DNA from: Shewanella insulae
GTDB lineage: Bacteria; Pseudomonadota; Gammaproteobacteria; Enterobacterales; Shewanellaceae
Direction of reading: 5' to 3'
DNA length: 60,168 nucleotides
Assembly (NCBI RefSeq): GCF_009831655.1
Contig: NZ_WRPA01000023.1
Span: forward strand, 1 to 60,168
Part shown: positions 20,436 to 29,545 of the stretch, piece by piece
How the letters are laid out: each line of letters begins with the position of its first letter
How positions within the stretch are numbered: the first letter of the stretch is position 1
The notes under the pieces: generated by a model
What the model was told of the DNA's origin: nothing
Databases searched by the model: none
What the model saw: the letters and a program-made list of their open reading frames with translations, nothing else
Made by a program: the position numbers and the translations under genes

Positions 20436-20951
20436 ATGGCTGAAAAACGTAATATTTTCCTAGTAGGTCCTATGGGGGCTGGCAAAAGCACTATAGGCCG
20501 TCATCTGGCGCAGATGCTTCATTTAGAGTTCCACGATTCAGATCAAGAGATTGAAAACCGTACTGGTGCTGATATCGCGTGGGTATTTGACGTTGAGGGC
20601 GAAGAAGGCTTTCGTCGTCGCGAAACACAAGTTGTTGCCGATTTAACCGAGAAACAAGGCATTGTATTAGCTACTGGCGGCGGCTCTATTCAGAGTAAAG
20701 ATATCCGTAATAACTTGTCTGCTCGTGGTATCGTGGTTTATCTGGAAACCACTATCGATAAGCAGGTTGCGCGTACACAGCGTGACAAGCGTCGTCCACT
20801 ACTTCAGGTTGAAGATCCGAGAGAAGTGTTGGAGAAGCTCGCCGAGATCCGCAATCCACTTTACGAAGAGATTGCCGACGTAATCGTCAAAACTGACGAG
20901 CAAAGTGCAAAAGTTGTTGCAAATCAAATTATTGACCAATTAGGTTTCTAA
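20436..20951 (+). CDS. aroK: Shikimate kinase I
   Basis: A 171-aa P-loop kinase that phosphorylates shikimate to shikimate 3-phosphate. The Walker A motif GPMGAGKST lies at residues 11-19, the shikimate-binding DSDQEIE near 34, and the ATGGGS loop near 80. The length fits AroK (173 aa in E. coli). It lies 15 bp before aroB, the classical aroK-aroB-damX-dam order. Confidence 0.97.
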   Translation: MAEKRNIFLVGPMGAGKSTIGRHLAQMLHLEFHDSDQEIENRTGADIAWVFDVEGEEGFRRRETQVVADLTEKQGIVLATGGGSIQSKDIRNNLSARGIVVYLETTIDKQVARTQRDKRRPLLQVEDPREVLEKLAEIRNPLYEEIADVIVKTDEQSAKVVANQIIDQLGF

Positions 20952-20966
20952 ACATTAGGCGGTAGA

Positions 20967-22043
20967 ATGGAACGGATTCAGGTTGAACTTGGTGTACGCA
21001 GTTACCCTATCTTTATTGGCCAGAATCTCCTCGAAAATAGCGAACATTTCGCCAGCTATCTTCAAGGCAAAAAAATTCTTATCGTGACTAATGACACAAT
21101 AGCGCCCCTGTATCTCGCCAAGGTGCAGGCGCTATTGGCCTCTTACCAGATTGTCGATCCTGTCATCTTACCCGATGGCGAACAATACAAGACACTGTCG
21201 CAGATGGATGCGATTTTTACCTCGTTGCTGGCGCAGAATATGGGGCGTGATTCGGTATTGGTCGCCCTGGGTGGTGGTGTGATCGGCGATATGACAGGTT
21301 TTGCCGCTGCCTGTTATCAGCGTGGCGTAGATTTTATTCAGATTCCTACGACCCTGTTATCACAGGTCGACTCTTCCGTTGGGGGTAAGACAGCGGTTAA
21401 CCATCCCATGGGCAAGAACATGATAGGCGCCTTCTATCAGCCTAAGATGGTCGCCATAGACACGGCTTGTCTGCATACCTTACCTGCTAGGGAATTTGCC
21501 GCCGGCATGGCCGAGGTGATTAAGTATGGCATCATCTGGGACGGCGAATTTTTTAGTTGGTTAGAGCAGAATGTTGAGGCGCTCAAGTCTCTGGATGAGG
21601 CGGCACTTACCTATGCCATTGCCAAATGTTGTCAAATCAAGGCCGACGTCGTGGCGCAAGATGAGACAGAGCAAGGTGTACGCGCCCTGTTAAATCTGGG
21701 GCATACCTTCGGTCATGCCATCGAGGCGGAGATGGGATATGGCGTTTGGCTCCATGGCGAAGCTGTGGCAGCTGGCACAGTACTTGCTGCGCTAACAGCA
21801 TCTAAGATGGGCTTGGTGGATGAGTCAATTGTTTGTCGAATCGAAGCGATATTCGAGGCATTTGATCTGCCAACTCAGGCCCCTGAGGCGATGAACTTCG
21901 AGCAGTTCATCAAGCATATGCGGCGTGACAAGAAAGTACTGAATGGAAAGCTCAGACTCGTACTGCCAAAGGCCATAGGTCAGGCAGAGGTATATGGCGA
22001 GGTTTCCGAGTCCCTTCTGCAAGAGGTCATTAGCCGCGCCTAG
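20967..22043 (+). CDS. aroB: 3-dehydroquinate synthase
   Basis: A 358-aa NAD- and metal-dependent enzyme turning DAHP into 3-dehydroquinate. Visible landmarks are LPDGEQYKT, the glycine-rich VALGGGVIGDMTGFAA motif, QIPTTLLSQVDSSVGGKTAVN, and the metal-ligand histidines in NLGHTFGHAIE. Length equals the family norm (about 360 aa). Confidence 0.97.
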   Translation: MERIQVELGVRSYPIFIGQNLLENSEHFASYLQGKKILIVTNDTIAPLYLAKVQALLASYQIVDPVILPDGEQYKTLSQMDAIFTSLLAQNMGRDSVLVALGGGVIGDMTGFAAACYQRGVDFIQIPTTLLSQVDSSVGGKTAVNHPMGKNMIGAFYQPKMVAIDTACLHTLPAREFAAGMAEVIKYGIIWDGEFFSWLEQNVEALKSLDEAALTYAIAKCCQIKADVVAQDETEQGVRALLNLGHTFGHAIEAEMGYGVWLHGEAVAAGTVLAALTASKMGLVDESIVCRIEAIFEAFDLPTQAPEAMNFEQFIKHMRRDKKVLNGKLRLVLPKAIGQAEVYGEVSESLLQEVISRA

Positions 22044-22059
22044 TTTGTGTGGTGATTAA

Positions 22060-23547
22060 GTGACATTTCAAACAGCTATTCTCTTACCCAGTCAGGAGTC
22101 TCTGCTACACAGATTGCAGCACGTAGTGCTGTACGGCCAGCAGTTGACGGTCTTGACTGGTGAAGTGGGGGCTGGCAAGACCACACTCACCACGGCACTC
22201 GTAGATACGCTAGATGATGTCAGCTCTGCCCTGGTCGTGTGTCCTCAACATGTCGATAGCGCCGAGATCCGCCGTAAGATACTGGTGCAACTGCTGAGCG
22301 AACCGGTTTTCGACGACGAAGTTCCTCTGCCTGAAACCCTGCTGCGTCTGTGCGACGCCTTACCTACTCACTGTCATGTCGTGCTCGATGATGCCCAATA
22401 TCTGCCTCTGGAGCTGTGGGCGGAGTGCATAGTGCTGAGCCAGTTGACCCTGCCGGGGAAAAAGCTCTCGTTGACACTAACCGCACCGGCGGATTTCTTG
22501 AACCAGATCTTGGCCCAGTTGCCTGAGACTCAGCGTCCGTTATTACTGCCGGTGGCCATAGCGCCATTGACTTCGGCAGAGCGAGAAGGACTCTACTACA
22601 CCTTGTTACACCGTAGCGAGGAGACGCCTTTCACGCCGCGGGATATAGTCAAAGAACAGCTTCAGCGTCAGCAGGGCACGCCAGCCGAAGTGGTGAATCT
22701 ACTCTATCTGGCATTGCATGGTGAGCCCGAAGTCCCTAAGAGAAGGCCTTGGCCTCTCTATTTTGCCGTGGGTGCTTGTGTCGCATGCTTGCTCGTTAGT
22801 CTCTATTGGCTATGGGGGGGATCTGAGCCGAAGGTTTCTCAGCCTAAGGTGCAGACGGTCGCTGCGGTGCGGGCGGAAGCCTTTAATAAGCGATACGCTC
22901 AGGTGCTGCTGAGTGACTATTTTACTCGGCGTGGGCGATTGAGTGAGAGAGTCCTAAAGTCTACAGATGTCACGGTGGAAGCTGCTGAATTAGCTAGGCT
23001 GTCAAAGACTCAGCTAGGAGATGAGCTAGAAAGTGAGATAGAAGAAGCGTCTTCTCAAGATGAGGTGCTAGATCATCAGGATGAGCACCAAGCCGAACAA
23101 GTGCCTTCATCACAGGAAGAGACGCTAGCACAAACGCAGCAGATGCATGCAAGTCAGGCATCAGGCGAGGCCGAAGCTGCTGATAAGCCGGTGGAAACCT
23201 TTGCCGCCGAGCCAGTGAGCGAGCCGAGTGAATCTCGCAATCTGGCAGCATCGACTACGTCATTGCCACATCCCGAAGGCTATACGCTGCAGCTGGCGAC
23301 GGTGAAACGTCTGCAGTCCCTCGATGCCACGATTGCCAAGCTACCCGATGTTGATCAGGTGCAGATCGCTCGCTATAAAAGCTACTGGGTGCTGCTCTAT
23401 GGGCAATACTCAGACAGGCAAGAAGGCAAGCAGGCCGCGCTCGATTTAGCCAAGACCGCTCAGTTATCTTCACCCTGGGTGAGAGCCTGGGTCGATTTAT
23501 CCGGCTATGAGTTGCAACAAGGGTCTGTGGGTCGTGAAATTCATTAA
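22060..23547 (+). CDS. damX: DamX-like AAA/SPOR-domain cell-division protein
   Basis: A 495-aa protein starting at GTG. The N-terminal AAA-type ATPase region has Walker A TGEVGAGKTT near residues 32-41 and HVVLDDAQYL as Walker B. One TM helix follows at about 228-249, then an acidic, Gln/Glu-rich linker, and a C-terminal SPOR domain (about 405-480, GYTLQLATVK...KSYWVLLYGQY) that binds denuded septal peptidoglycan. Known DamX proteins localise to the division septum. The N-terminal ATPase is better preserved here than in E. coli DamX. It sits between aroB and dam as usual. Confidence 0.88.
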   Translation: MTFQTAILLPSQESLLHRLQHVVLYGQQLTVLTGEVGAGKTTLTTALVDTLDDVSSALVVCPQHVDSAEIRRKILVQLLSEPVFDDEVPLPETLLRLCDALPTHCHVVLDDAQYLPLELWAECIVLSQLTLPGKKLSLTLTAPADFLNQILAQLPETQRPLLLPVAIAPLTSAEREGLYYTLLHRSEETPFTPRDIVKEQLQRQQGTPAEVVNLLYLALHGEPEVPKRRPWPLYFAVGACVACLLVSLYWLWGGSEPKVSQPKVQTVAAVRAEAFNKRYAQVLLSDYFTRRGRLSERVLKSTDVTVEAAELARLSKTQLGDELESEIEEASSQDEVLDHQDEHQAEQVPSSQEETLAQTQQMHASQASGEAEAADKPVETFAAEPVSEPSESRNLAASTTSLPHPEGYTLQLATVKRLQSLDATIAKLPDVDQVQIARYKSYWVLLYGQYSDRQEGKQAALDLAKTAQLSSPWVRAWVDLSGYELQQGSVGREIH

Positions 23548-23599
23548 TAAACAGAGTACAATCGACGACTTGTTTTCATTGTGCACTCAATCGATTTAG

Positions 23600-24439
23600 A
23601 TGATTAAAAAACAGAGAGCCTTCTTAAAATGGGCCGGCGGAAAATTTAAACTGGTTGATGCGCTCACCCAGCACCTGCCCGAAGGCGACAGATTGGTGGA
23701 GCCCTTTGTCGGCGCAGGCTCGGTATTTCTCAATACCCAATACAAGCGCTATCTGTTGTGCGATATCAATCAGGATCTGATCAATCTCTATAAAATAGTG
23801 CAGTCCACACCGGAAAAATATATCACCGAGGCCAAGGCGATGTTTGTCGAGGCCAAGAATGATAAAGAAGCCTATTACCAGGTGCGCAGTGAATTCAATC
23901 AGACCCGGGATCCCTTTCTTCGTTCTGTTTATTTTCTTTACATGAACCGTCATGGGTTTAATGGCCTGTGCCGTTACAACTCGAAAGGCGGCTTCAATGT
24001 GCCCTTTGGCTCATACAAGAAACCCTATTTCCCGGAAGAAGAGATCAAGGCCTTTGCCGAGAAGGCACAGGTGGCCGAGTTTAAATGCATAGGTTACGAA
24101 GAGGCATTAGATGTGACTCAGTCTGGTGATGTGGTCTATTGCGATCCGCCTTATGCTCCACTCTCGACTACGTCCAGTTTTACCACCTATGTGGGCTCGG
24201 GCTTTAGCCTGGATGACCAGGCGCTGCTGGCTCGTAAGTCACGTCATACGGCGATCGAAAGGGGGATACCTGTGCTGATCAGTAATCATGATATTCCGCT
24301 GACGCGAGAGCTGTACCATGGCGCCAGGTTCGATACCATTCAGGTGCAGCGCAATATCAGTCAAAATGGCAGCGGTCGCAAGAAGGTCGATGAGCTGATG
24401 GCGCTGTATGATGACAGCTACCACAACGAAAATGATTAG
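23600..24439 (+). CDS. dam: DNA adenine methylase
   Basis: A 279-aa alpha-class N6-adenine methyltransferase for GATC sites. The SAM-binding start is LKWAGGKFKLVD and FVGAGSVFLNT, and the catalytic motif DPPY lies near residues 182-185 (YCDPPYAPLS). It is colinear in size with E. coli Dam (278 aa). In gammaproteobacteria it directs mismatch repair and replication timing. It follows damX by 52 bp. Confidence 0.97.
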   Translation: MIKKQRAFLKWAGGKFKLVDALTQHLPEGDRLVEPFVGAGSVFLNTQYKRYLLCDINQDLINLYKIVQSTPEKYITEAKAMFVEAKNDKEAYYQVRSEFNQTRDPFLRSVYFLYMNRHGFNGLCRYNSKGGFNVPFGSYKKPYFPEEEIKAFAEKAQVAEFKCIGYEEALDVTQSGDVVYCDPPYAPLSTTSSFTTYVGSGFSLDDQALLARKSRHTAIERGIPVLISNHDIPLTRELYHGARFDTIQVQRNISQNGSGRKKVDELMALYDDSYHNEND

Positions 24440-24473
24440 GCATTTAGCTTAGTCGGTCACCGAGCTTTTACTG

Positions 24474-24647
24474 CTAGGCCAGCACGAGTTTCACGATAAA
24501 GATGAGTGAAGCGACCAGGGCGAAGGCCAACAGAATTCCCATCACAATAAAGGGTACCGGCGAGCGGGACTGAAAGTCGCGAACGCGGTTTTGCTCTGTC
24601 TGCACGCCGAAGAAGGCGGCTAGGGTGCTCAGGAAGAGTTGCAGCAA
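24474..24647 (-). CDS. Small DUF2970 membrane protein
   Basis: A 57-aa frame. The sequence runs LSTLAAFFGVQTEQNRVRDF, then a short basic segment, then the TM helix FIVMGILLAFALVASLIFIV and the end KLVLA. This matches the DUF2970 pattern (an AAFFGVQ motif, a basic turn, and one C-terminal TM helix), a family of unknown function common in gammaproteobacteria. I place the start at a TTG at 24647, 8 bp after the TAG of the upstream gene, with TAGG as a weak ribosome binding site. The frame stays open upstream, so another start is possible. It is convergent with dam. Confidence 0.75.
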   Translation of the reverse strand: MLQLFLSTLAAFFGVQTEQNRVRDFQSRSPVPFIVMGILLAFALVASLIFIVKLVLA

Positions 24648-24655
24648 GAGATAGC

Positions 24656-25000
24656 CTAGATGTGCTGGCTGCTGGTGGGCGTGACATCGTCCATGGGAGT
24701 GTCCTGATGGCCATGGAGCAGTTCGAGCAGATCGACAAAGTGCAGTTGATTAGAGCGGCTTCGACCCGTCAGCCAATTACTCCAGCTGACATTATCTGCC
24801 TGCTCGGCACAGCGGTTATTTGGGTGGCTGGCGGGGAGAGAGGAGTTATAGCTGGTGTTACTATCGCACACACAGGCCAGGTTGGTTTCATTTTCACTGA
24901 GACTCTGAACGCCAATGGCAGTAAAACCAACAACGGCGGCTGTGACGGTAAATACCGTTGCCGATTTCATCTTGGCTGAAGCTTTGGCCTTATCTCTCAT
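24656..25000 (-). CDS. Hypothetical exported or membrane-anchored protein
   Basis: A 114-aa protein not recognised. It has a lysine-rich N terminus, one hydrophobic segment at about residues 13-31 (TVFTVTAAVVGFTAIGVQS) that could be an anchor or signal peptide, then a polar domain with three Cys (ACVC and NRCAEQ). Its stop overlaps the ribosome-binding region of the DUF2970 gene, suggesting a two-gene unit. AGGATGTAGAG precedes the ATG. The alternative start M11 would shorten the basic N-terminal region. Confidence 0.6.
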   Translation of the reverse strand: MRDKAKASAKMKSATVFTVTAAVVGFTAIGVQSLSENETNLACVCDSNTSYNSSLPASHPNNRCAEQADNVSWSNWLTGRSRSNQLHFVDLLELLHGHQDTPMDDVTPTSSQHI

Positions 25001-25211
25001 CTCTACATCCTGTGAACATGGAAACCCCTCGTCAGAGCATTATAGCAAAGGCGTTTATATTTTGAACATAATTTTTCGGTGAGGCTATTTACCACAGGGG
25101 AAATTTACTCAATTCTGAACCAGAACACGTTTAATCGGTTATCGCCTATAGAGGCTGGGCTTGGCTATAAGGTAGAATAGCGTAATTCTTATTCAGATTA
25201 GTGAGTTTATC

Positions 25212-25886
25212 ATGCGTCCATTTCTAATTGCTCCCTCTATCTTATCTGCCGACTTTGCCCGTCTCGGGGAAGATGTCGAGGCCGTGCTGAAGGCCGGTGC
25301 CGATGTGGTTCACTTCGACGTGATGGATAACCATTATGTGCCAAACCTGACCATAGGCCCTATGGTGTGTAAGGCGCTGCGTGATTACGGTGTGACCGCC
25401 GATATCGACGTGCACCTCATGGTGAAGCCTGTGGATCGCATCATTCCCGATTTCGTCGACGCCGGCGCCTCTATCATCACCTTCCATCCAGAGGCCTCTG
25501 AGCATATCGATCGCACCCTGCAGCTGATTAAAGAATCTGGTTGTAAGGCTGGCCTGGTATTCAACCCGGCGACTCCGCTGCACTATCTGGATCATGTGAT
25601 GGATAAGCTGGACGTGATTCTGCTGATGTCGGTTAACCCAGGTTTTGGTGGCCAGTCCTTTATCCCGTCGACACTGGATAAGCTGCGCCAGGTGCGTGAG
25701 CGTATCGATGCCAGCGGTTTCGACATTCGTTTAGAAGTCGATGGTGGCGTTAAGGTCGACAATATCGCCGAGATCGCGGCGGCGGGTGCCGACATGTTCG
25801 TGGCCGGTTCGGCAATTTTCAATAAGCCAGACTACAAGGCGGTGATCGACGAGATGCGCGGCGAGCTGGCTAAGGTCGATGCTTAA
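25212..25886 (+). CDS. rpe: Ribulose-phosphate 3-epimerase
   Basis: A 224-aa TIM-barrel enzyme interconverting ribulose 5-phosphate and xylulose 5-phosphate in the pentose phosphate pathway. Signature segments are APSILSADFARLG, HFDVMDNHYVPN, DVHLMVKPVD, SVNPGFGGQSFI and EVDGGVKVDN. It is 2 bp ahead of gph, in the dam-rpe-gph-trpS order known from E. coli. Confidence 0.97.
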   Translation: MRPFLIAPSILSADFARLGEDVEAVLKAGADVVHFDVMDNHYVPNLTIGPMVCKALRDYGVTADIDVHLMVKPVDRIIPDFVDAGASIITFHPEASEHIDRTLQLIKESGCKAGLVFNPATPLHYLDHVMDKLDVILLMSVNPGFGGQSFIPSTLDKLRQVRERIDASGFDIRLEVDGGVKVDNIAEIAAAGADMFVAGSAIFNKPDYKAVIDEMRGELAKVDA

Positions 25887-25888
25887 AT

Positions 25889-26584
25889 ATGAAAGCCCAA
25901 TCTATTAAGGGGATCGCCTTCGATCTCGATGGCACGCTTATCGACAGCGTGCCGGATCTGGCCGCCGCCACCCAAGGCATGTTAGCCGAACTGGCCTTGC
26001 CCCTGTGCGATGAGGAGCAGGTGCGTAGCTGGGTAGGTAATGGTGCTGCCAAGCTGGTGGAGCGTGCCTTGACCTTCGCCCGCGGCGAGGCGGCAACACA
26101 GGCGGATATCGATGCCGCCATGCCGCTGTTTAGCAAGCATTACGAGGCAAATTTGCAACAACACAGCCGTCTCTACGATGGCGTGAAGTCTGTGCTCGAG
26201 CAGCTGGCAGGCCTGGGTTATCAATTGGCGATTGTCACCAACAAGCCCTATCGATTCACTGTGCCCCTGCTGGAGGCATTCGGTATCGATCACCTGTTTA
26301 ATCAGGTGTTGGGGGGGGATTCGCTGGAGAAGATGAAGCCGGATCCACTGCCCCTGACTCACCTCAAACAGGCGTGGCAGCTCGATGATGAGCAGCTTTT
26401 AATGGTGGGTGACTCCCGAAACGATATTTTCGCGGCGAAAGCGGCGGGTATTTCCTCGATCGGCTTGACCTATGGGTACAACTACGGTGAAGATATTGGG
26501 CTGAGCGGCCCGACGGCCGTTTGTAACACATTTAAAGAAGTATTGGCGCAGATAACAGGCAGCCAAATTGTATTGGAGCAATAA
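25889..26584 (+). CDS. gph: Phosphoglycolate phosphatase
   Basis: A 231-aa HAD hydrolase. Motif I is FDLDGTLIDS (nucleophile Asp near 11), motif II lies in IVTNKP, and motif III/IV are KMKPDPLPL and LMVGDSRNDIFAAKAAG. In the family it removes phosphate from 2-phosphoglycolate, a product of oxidative DNA damage repair. It starts 2 bp after rpe and ends 5 bp before trpS. Confidence 0.93.
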   Translation: MKAQSIKGIAFDLDGTLIDSVPDLAAATQGMLAELALPLCDEEQVRSWVGNGAAKLVERALTFARGEAATQADIDAAMPLFSKHYEANLQQHSRLYDGVKSVLEQLAGLGYQLAIVTNKPYRFTVPLLEAFGIDHLFNQVLGGDSLEKMKPDPLPLTHLKQAWQLDDEQLLMVGDSRNDIFAAKAAGISSIGLTYGYNYGEDIGLSGPTAVCNTFKEVLAQITGSQIVLEQ

Positions 26585-26589
26585 ATTTT

Positions 26590-27588
26590 ATGACTAAACC
26601 TATTGTGCTTAGCGGTGCCCAACCGTCAGGTGAATTGACCATTGGTAACTACATGGGTGCACTACGTCAGTGGGTTGCGATGCAAGATAGTCATGATTGC
26701 CTATATTGTGTGGTCGATCTGCATGCCATTACCGTACGTCAAGATCCGCAGAAGCTGCGTGACGCCTGCTTAGATACCCTGGCCCTATATCTGGCTTGTG
26801 GTGTCGATCCTAAGAAGAGCACAGTCTTTATCCAGTCGCAGGTTCCTCAGCACACACAGCTGGGGTGGGCGCTGAACTGCTACACCCAGATGGGTGAGCT
26901 TAGCCGCATGACGCAGTTTAAGGACAAGTCGCAGAAGCATGCCAACAATATCAACGTCGGCCTGTTCGGCTACCCGGTATTGATGGCGGCAGACATACTG
27001 CTGTATCAGGCAAACGAGATCCCTGTGGGACAAGATCAGAAGCAACATCTTGAATTAACACGTGATATTGCGACACGCTTCAACAACGCCTATGGCGAGA
27101 CCTTCACCATCCCCGAGCCTTTCATTCCTGAGCATGGCGCCAAGGTGATGTCGCTACAGGATCCATTGAAGAAGATGTCTAAGTCTGACGACAACCGCAA
27201 CAATGTGATCGGCCTGCTGGAAGATCCTAAGGCGGTCATGAAGAAGCTGAAGAAGGCGATGACAGACAGCGACGAGCCGCCTGTGGTGCGTTTCGATGTC
27301 GAGAACAAGCCTGGCGTATCTAACCTGTTGAGTCTGATGTCGGGCGTGACGGGCCAGAGCATCGCCAGCCTGGAAGCTGAGTTCGAAGGCAAGATGTACG
27401 GTCATCTTAAAGTCGCTGCCGGAGAGGCGGTTGTGGGTATGTTAGAGCCGCTGCAGGAGCGCTTCAAGGAGTACAGAGCCGATCAGAGTTTCCTCAATCA
27501 GGTGATGCATGAAGGCGCCGAGAAGGCTCAGGCCCGTGCCGAAGTGACCCTGAAGAAGGTCTATGACAAGATTGGTCTTCTGCTCTAA
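26590..27588 (+). CDS. trpS: Tryptophanyl-tRNA synthetase
   Basis: A 332-aa class I aminoacyl-tRNA synthetase. The ATP-binding HIGH-like motif appears as GAQPSGELTIGNYMGALRQW (TIGN), and the second signature is KKMSKSDDN (KMSKS near residue 197). The length fits the bacterial enzyme (334 aa in E. coli). It is the last gene of the damX-dam-rpe-gph-trpS run and is followed by a strong terminator. Confidence 0.98.
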   Translation: MTKPIVLSGAQPSGELTIGNYMGALRQWVAMQDSHDCLYCVVDLHAITVRQDPQKLRDACLDTLALYLACGVDPKKSTVFIQSQVPQHTQLGWALNCYTQMGELSRMTQFKDKSQKHANNINVGLFGYPVLMAADILLYQANEIPVGQDQKQHLELTRDIATRFNNAYGETFTIPEPFIPEHGAKVMSLQDPLKKMSKSDDNRNNVIGLLEDPKAVMKKLKKAMTDSDEPPVVRFDVENKPGVSNLLSLMSGVTGQSIASLEAEFEGKMYGHLKVAAGEAVVGMLEPLQERFKEYRADQSFLNQVMHEGAEKAQARAEVTLKKVYDKIGLLL

Positions 27589-27598
27589 TCGAGCAAAT

Positions 27599-27627
27599 AA
27601 AAAAGCCGGCATCAGCCGGCTTTTTTT
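27599..27627. terminator. Bidirectional terminator between trpS and the LysR gene
   Basis: AAAAAAGCCGGC and GCCGGCTTTTTTT form a symmetrical stem around ATCA, with A runs on one side and T runs on the other. It can stop both trpS and the convergent regulator gene. Confidence 0.9.
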
Positions 27628-27652
27628 ATGGAATAATCTTAAGGAAAATTCG

Positions 27653-28531
27653 CTAGCCCTGCTGGGTTAGCCAGTGAACAAAGGCCGCGATTGCCGGTTC
27701 CTGCAGGCGGCGCTGCTTGCAGAGGAAGTTAAACTCGAACCCCGTATCTATGCCAGCAAAGGGCAGCGCCATCAGGCGCTGCTTGGCGATATCATCCAGC
27801 ACCATGAAGTCCGATGCCAATGCCACCCCCTGCCCGGCAATGGCGGCCTCGATCGCCATCAACACATGGCTGAAGAGCTGTTGCTGGCGTTCCTCTGGGC
27901 CTACGAGTTGGTTATGCTCAAACCAGCGCTGCCAATCCAGCCCGAGGGGCCCTTCGTCCACTGTCAGCAGCTGCTGGGTACTGAGCCAGTCGAGATCCAG
28001 TTTATCGCCGCTGTTGATAAGCTCGGGGCTGCAGACGGGGATCAGGCGTTCGGCGTGCAGTAGTTGCTGCCAGTAGCCCTTCTGATTCTGCTGACCCGTG
28101 ATGAACATGTCGGCGCTGCTGTGGGACAGCACAGGGTCTTCGGTGATCATATCCAGACGTACCTGAATCTCCGGATGCGAGCGGCGAAACTCACTGAGCC
28201 TGGGGATCAACCATTTCACGGCAAAGGAGCTGTAAACCACCAGGCGTAGCGCCTCGGGTTTCTCGCCCAAGAACCTTTGATTCAGTTCCCCTAGCTCGTT
28301 GAAGATCCTCGCGGTTTCCTGAAACAGCTGTTCCCCCTTGTCGGTGAGCCTCAGGCTGCGGCCCTCGCGCTGGAATAGAGGCAAGGCGAAGTGTTCCTCC
28401 AGCTGACGAACCTGATGAGACACGGCACTCTGGGTAATGCACAGCTCCTGTGCGGCTCGGGAGAAGTGCTGCAAGCGTGCAGCCGCCTCGAATATCTGTA
28501 ACGCCCTGAGCGGGGGGATCTTCCTCATCAT
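27653..28531 (-). CDS. LysR-family transcriptional regulator (GcvA-like)
   Basis: A 292-aa regulator. The N-terminal winged helix-turn-helix (PPLRALQIFEAAARLQHFSRAAQELCITQSAVSHQ) is of the GcvA/AmpR subgroup, followed by a LysR substrate-binding domain. It is divergent from an EamA-type transporter gene, with a 15-bp perfect inverted repeat in between, so control of that transporter is likely. The start may be M1 or M2. The inducer is unknown. Confidence 0.88.
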   Translation of the reverse strand: MMRKIPPLRALQIFEAAARLQHFSRAAQELCITQSAVSHQVRQLEEHFALPLFQREGRSLRLTDKGEQLFQETARIFNELGELNQRFLGEKPEALRLVVYSSFAVKWLIPRLSEFRRSHPEIQVRLDMITEDPVLSHSSADMFITGQQNQKGYWQQLLHAERLIPVCSPELINSGDKLDLDWLSTQQLLTVDEGPLGLDWQRWFEHNQLVGPEERQQQLFSHVLMAIEAAIAGQGVALASDFMVLDDIAKQRLMALPFAGIDTGFEFNFLCKQRRLQEPAIAAFVHWLTQQG

Positions 28532-28557
28532 CTGTCTCCTGTGCCGAACACCAATTA

Positions 28558-28572
28558 ATGAATTTAATTCAT
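28558..28572. promoter_or_regulatory. Candidate LysR operator
   Basis: ATGAATTTAATTCAT is a perfect inverted repeat and fits the T-N11-A pattern of LysR-type operators. It lies 27 bp upstream of the regulator start and 83 bp upstream of the transporter start. Confidence 0.5.
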
Positions 28573-28654
28573 GTATGATAAGAAATCATCATTTTAGCTA
28601 CAGTATCTTGATCGTTATCATGCAGCCAGATAATTCTTGATGATGGAGGTTGTG

Positions 28655-29524
28655 ATGCCGCGCAACCTGATGTTGGGCCTCGGCCTCCTGCTGCTGGGGA
28701 ATGTGTTCACCGCCCTCTATGATGTGTCGATAAAGTGGTTGCCCGAGCAGAGCGATGCCACCATGTTTCTACTGCTGCGCCAGGTGACGGCGTTAGTGAT
28801 GATGTTGCCGTTCTGGCTCTACGCCGGTCGACCAAGAACCGCTTTCTTAAAGCTGCACCTGATTAGGGCCAACAGCGGCGCGATCGGCGGTCTGCTGCTT
28901 ATCTTGGGCCTGATGACTCTGCCGCTGGCGACCGTTAGCTCGCTGTTTTATTCCGCGCCTCTGATGATCGTCCTCATGGGGATGTTGTTCCTCAAGGAGC
29001 GACTCAGTAGTCAGCAGATCTTGGCCAGTATCTTAGGCTTCATCGGTATTCTCATCATACTCAGGCCCAGCGAGATCAACCTGGCTGCGTTGGCGGTTTT
29101 GGTGTCGGCCATTGTCTTTGCCGCCAATCAGTTGATGCTTAGGTGGCTGCCCAGCAGCGAGGCGGCAAGTGTTACAGTGATCTGCTACAACCTCTTGAGT
29201 CTGCCCTTAGTGATAGGATTTGCCGCCTGGCAGGGATTTGCAGGCTTTAGTTGGCCTGTGTTGGGTATCGCCCTGCTGAGTAATATCTTCCTACTCGCCT
29301 ATCAGCTGTTTAGCGTGTTGGCCTACCGTAGGGCCCAGGCCAGCGAGATAGCCATTGCCGAGTACAGCGGCCTGCTGTTCTGTGTGCTGTTTGGTTGGCT
29401 CTGGTTTGACGAATGGCTGGATCCCTTAGGTTGGCTGGGTGCCGGTCTGATTGTGTTACCTAGCATCATATTACCGATCTTGACCCGCAGATGGCTTAAG
29501 TTGAGAGGGGTTGAGCTCGCCTAG
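28655..29524 (+). CDS. EamA/DMT-superfamily transporter
   Basis: A 289-aa membrane protein with about ten TM helices in two EamA repeats (first about 8-135, second about 145-280). The first repeat has the typical LSSLFYSAPLMIVLMGMLFLKE with the conserved helix-4 proline. Such proteins export metabolites or amino acids, and the substrate cannot be read from sequence. The frame is open from a TTG at 28637, but TGGAGG is spaced correctly for the ATG at 28655. It is paired with the divergent LysR gene. Confidence 0.87.
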   Translation: MPRNLMLGLGLLLLGNVFTALYDVSIKWLPEQSDATMFLLLRQVTALVMMLPFWLYAGRPRTAFLKLHLIRANSGAIGGLLLILGLMTLPLATVSSLFYSAPLMIVLMGMLFLKERLSSQQILASILGFIGILIILRPSEINLAALAVLVSAIVFAANQLMLRWLPSSEAASVTVICYNLLSLPLVIGFAAWQGFAGFSWPVLGIALLSNIFLLAYQLFSVLAYRRAQASEIAIAEYSGLLFCVLFGWLWFDEWLDPLGWLGAGLIVLPSIILPILTRRWLKLRGVELA

Positions 29525-29525
29525 G

Positions 29526-29543
29526 CGCCGGGTGCGCCCGGCG
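29526..29543. terminator. GC-rich hairpin between convergent genes
   Basis: CGCCGGG and CCCGGCG pair around TGCG in the 21-bp gap between the transporter stop and the dolP stop. There is no U tract, so termination efficiency is doubtful. Confidence 0.45.
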
Positions 29544-29545
29544 AT

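Noticed and set aside
24457..24738. Minus-strand frame of 93 codons overlapping the DUF2970 gene
   Set aside because: It is low in recognisable features and rich in Arg/Ser/Pro as out-of-frame translations are. The DUF2970 pattern lies in another frame of the same DNA.
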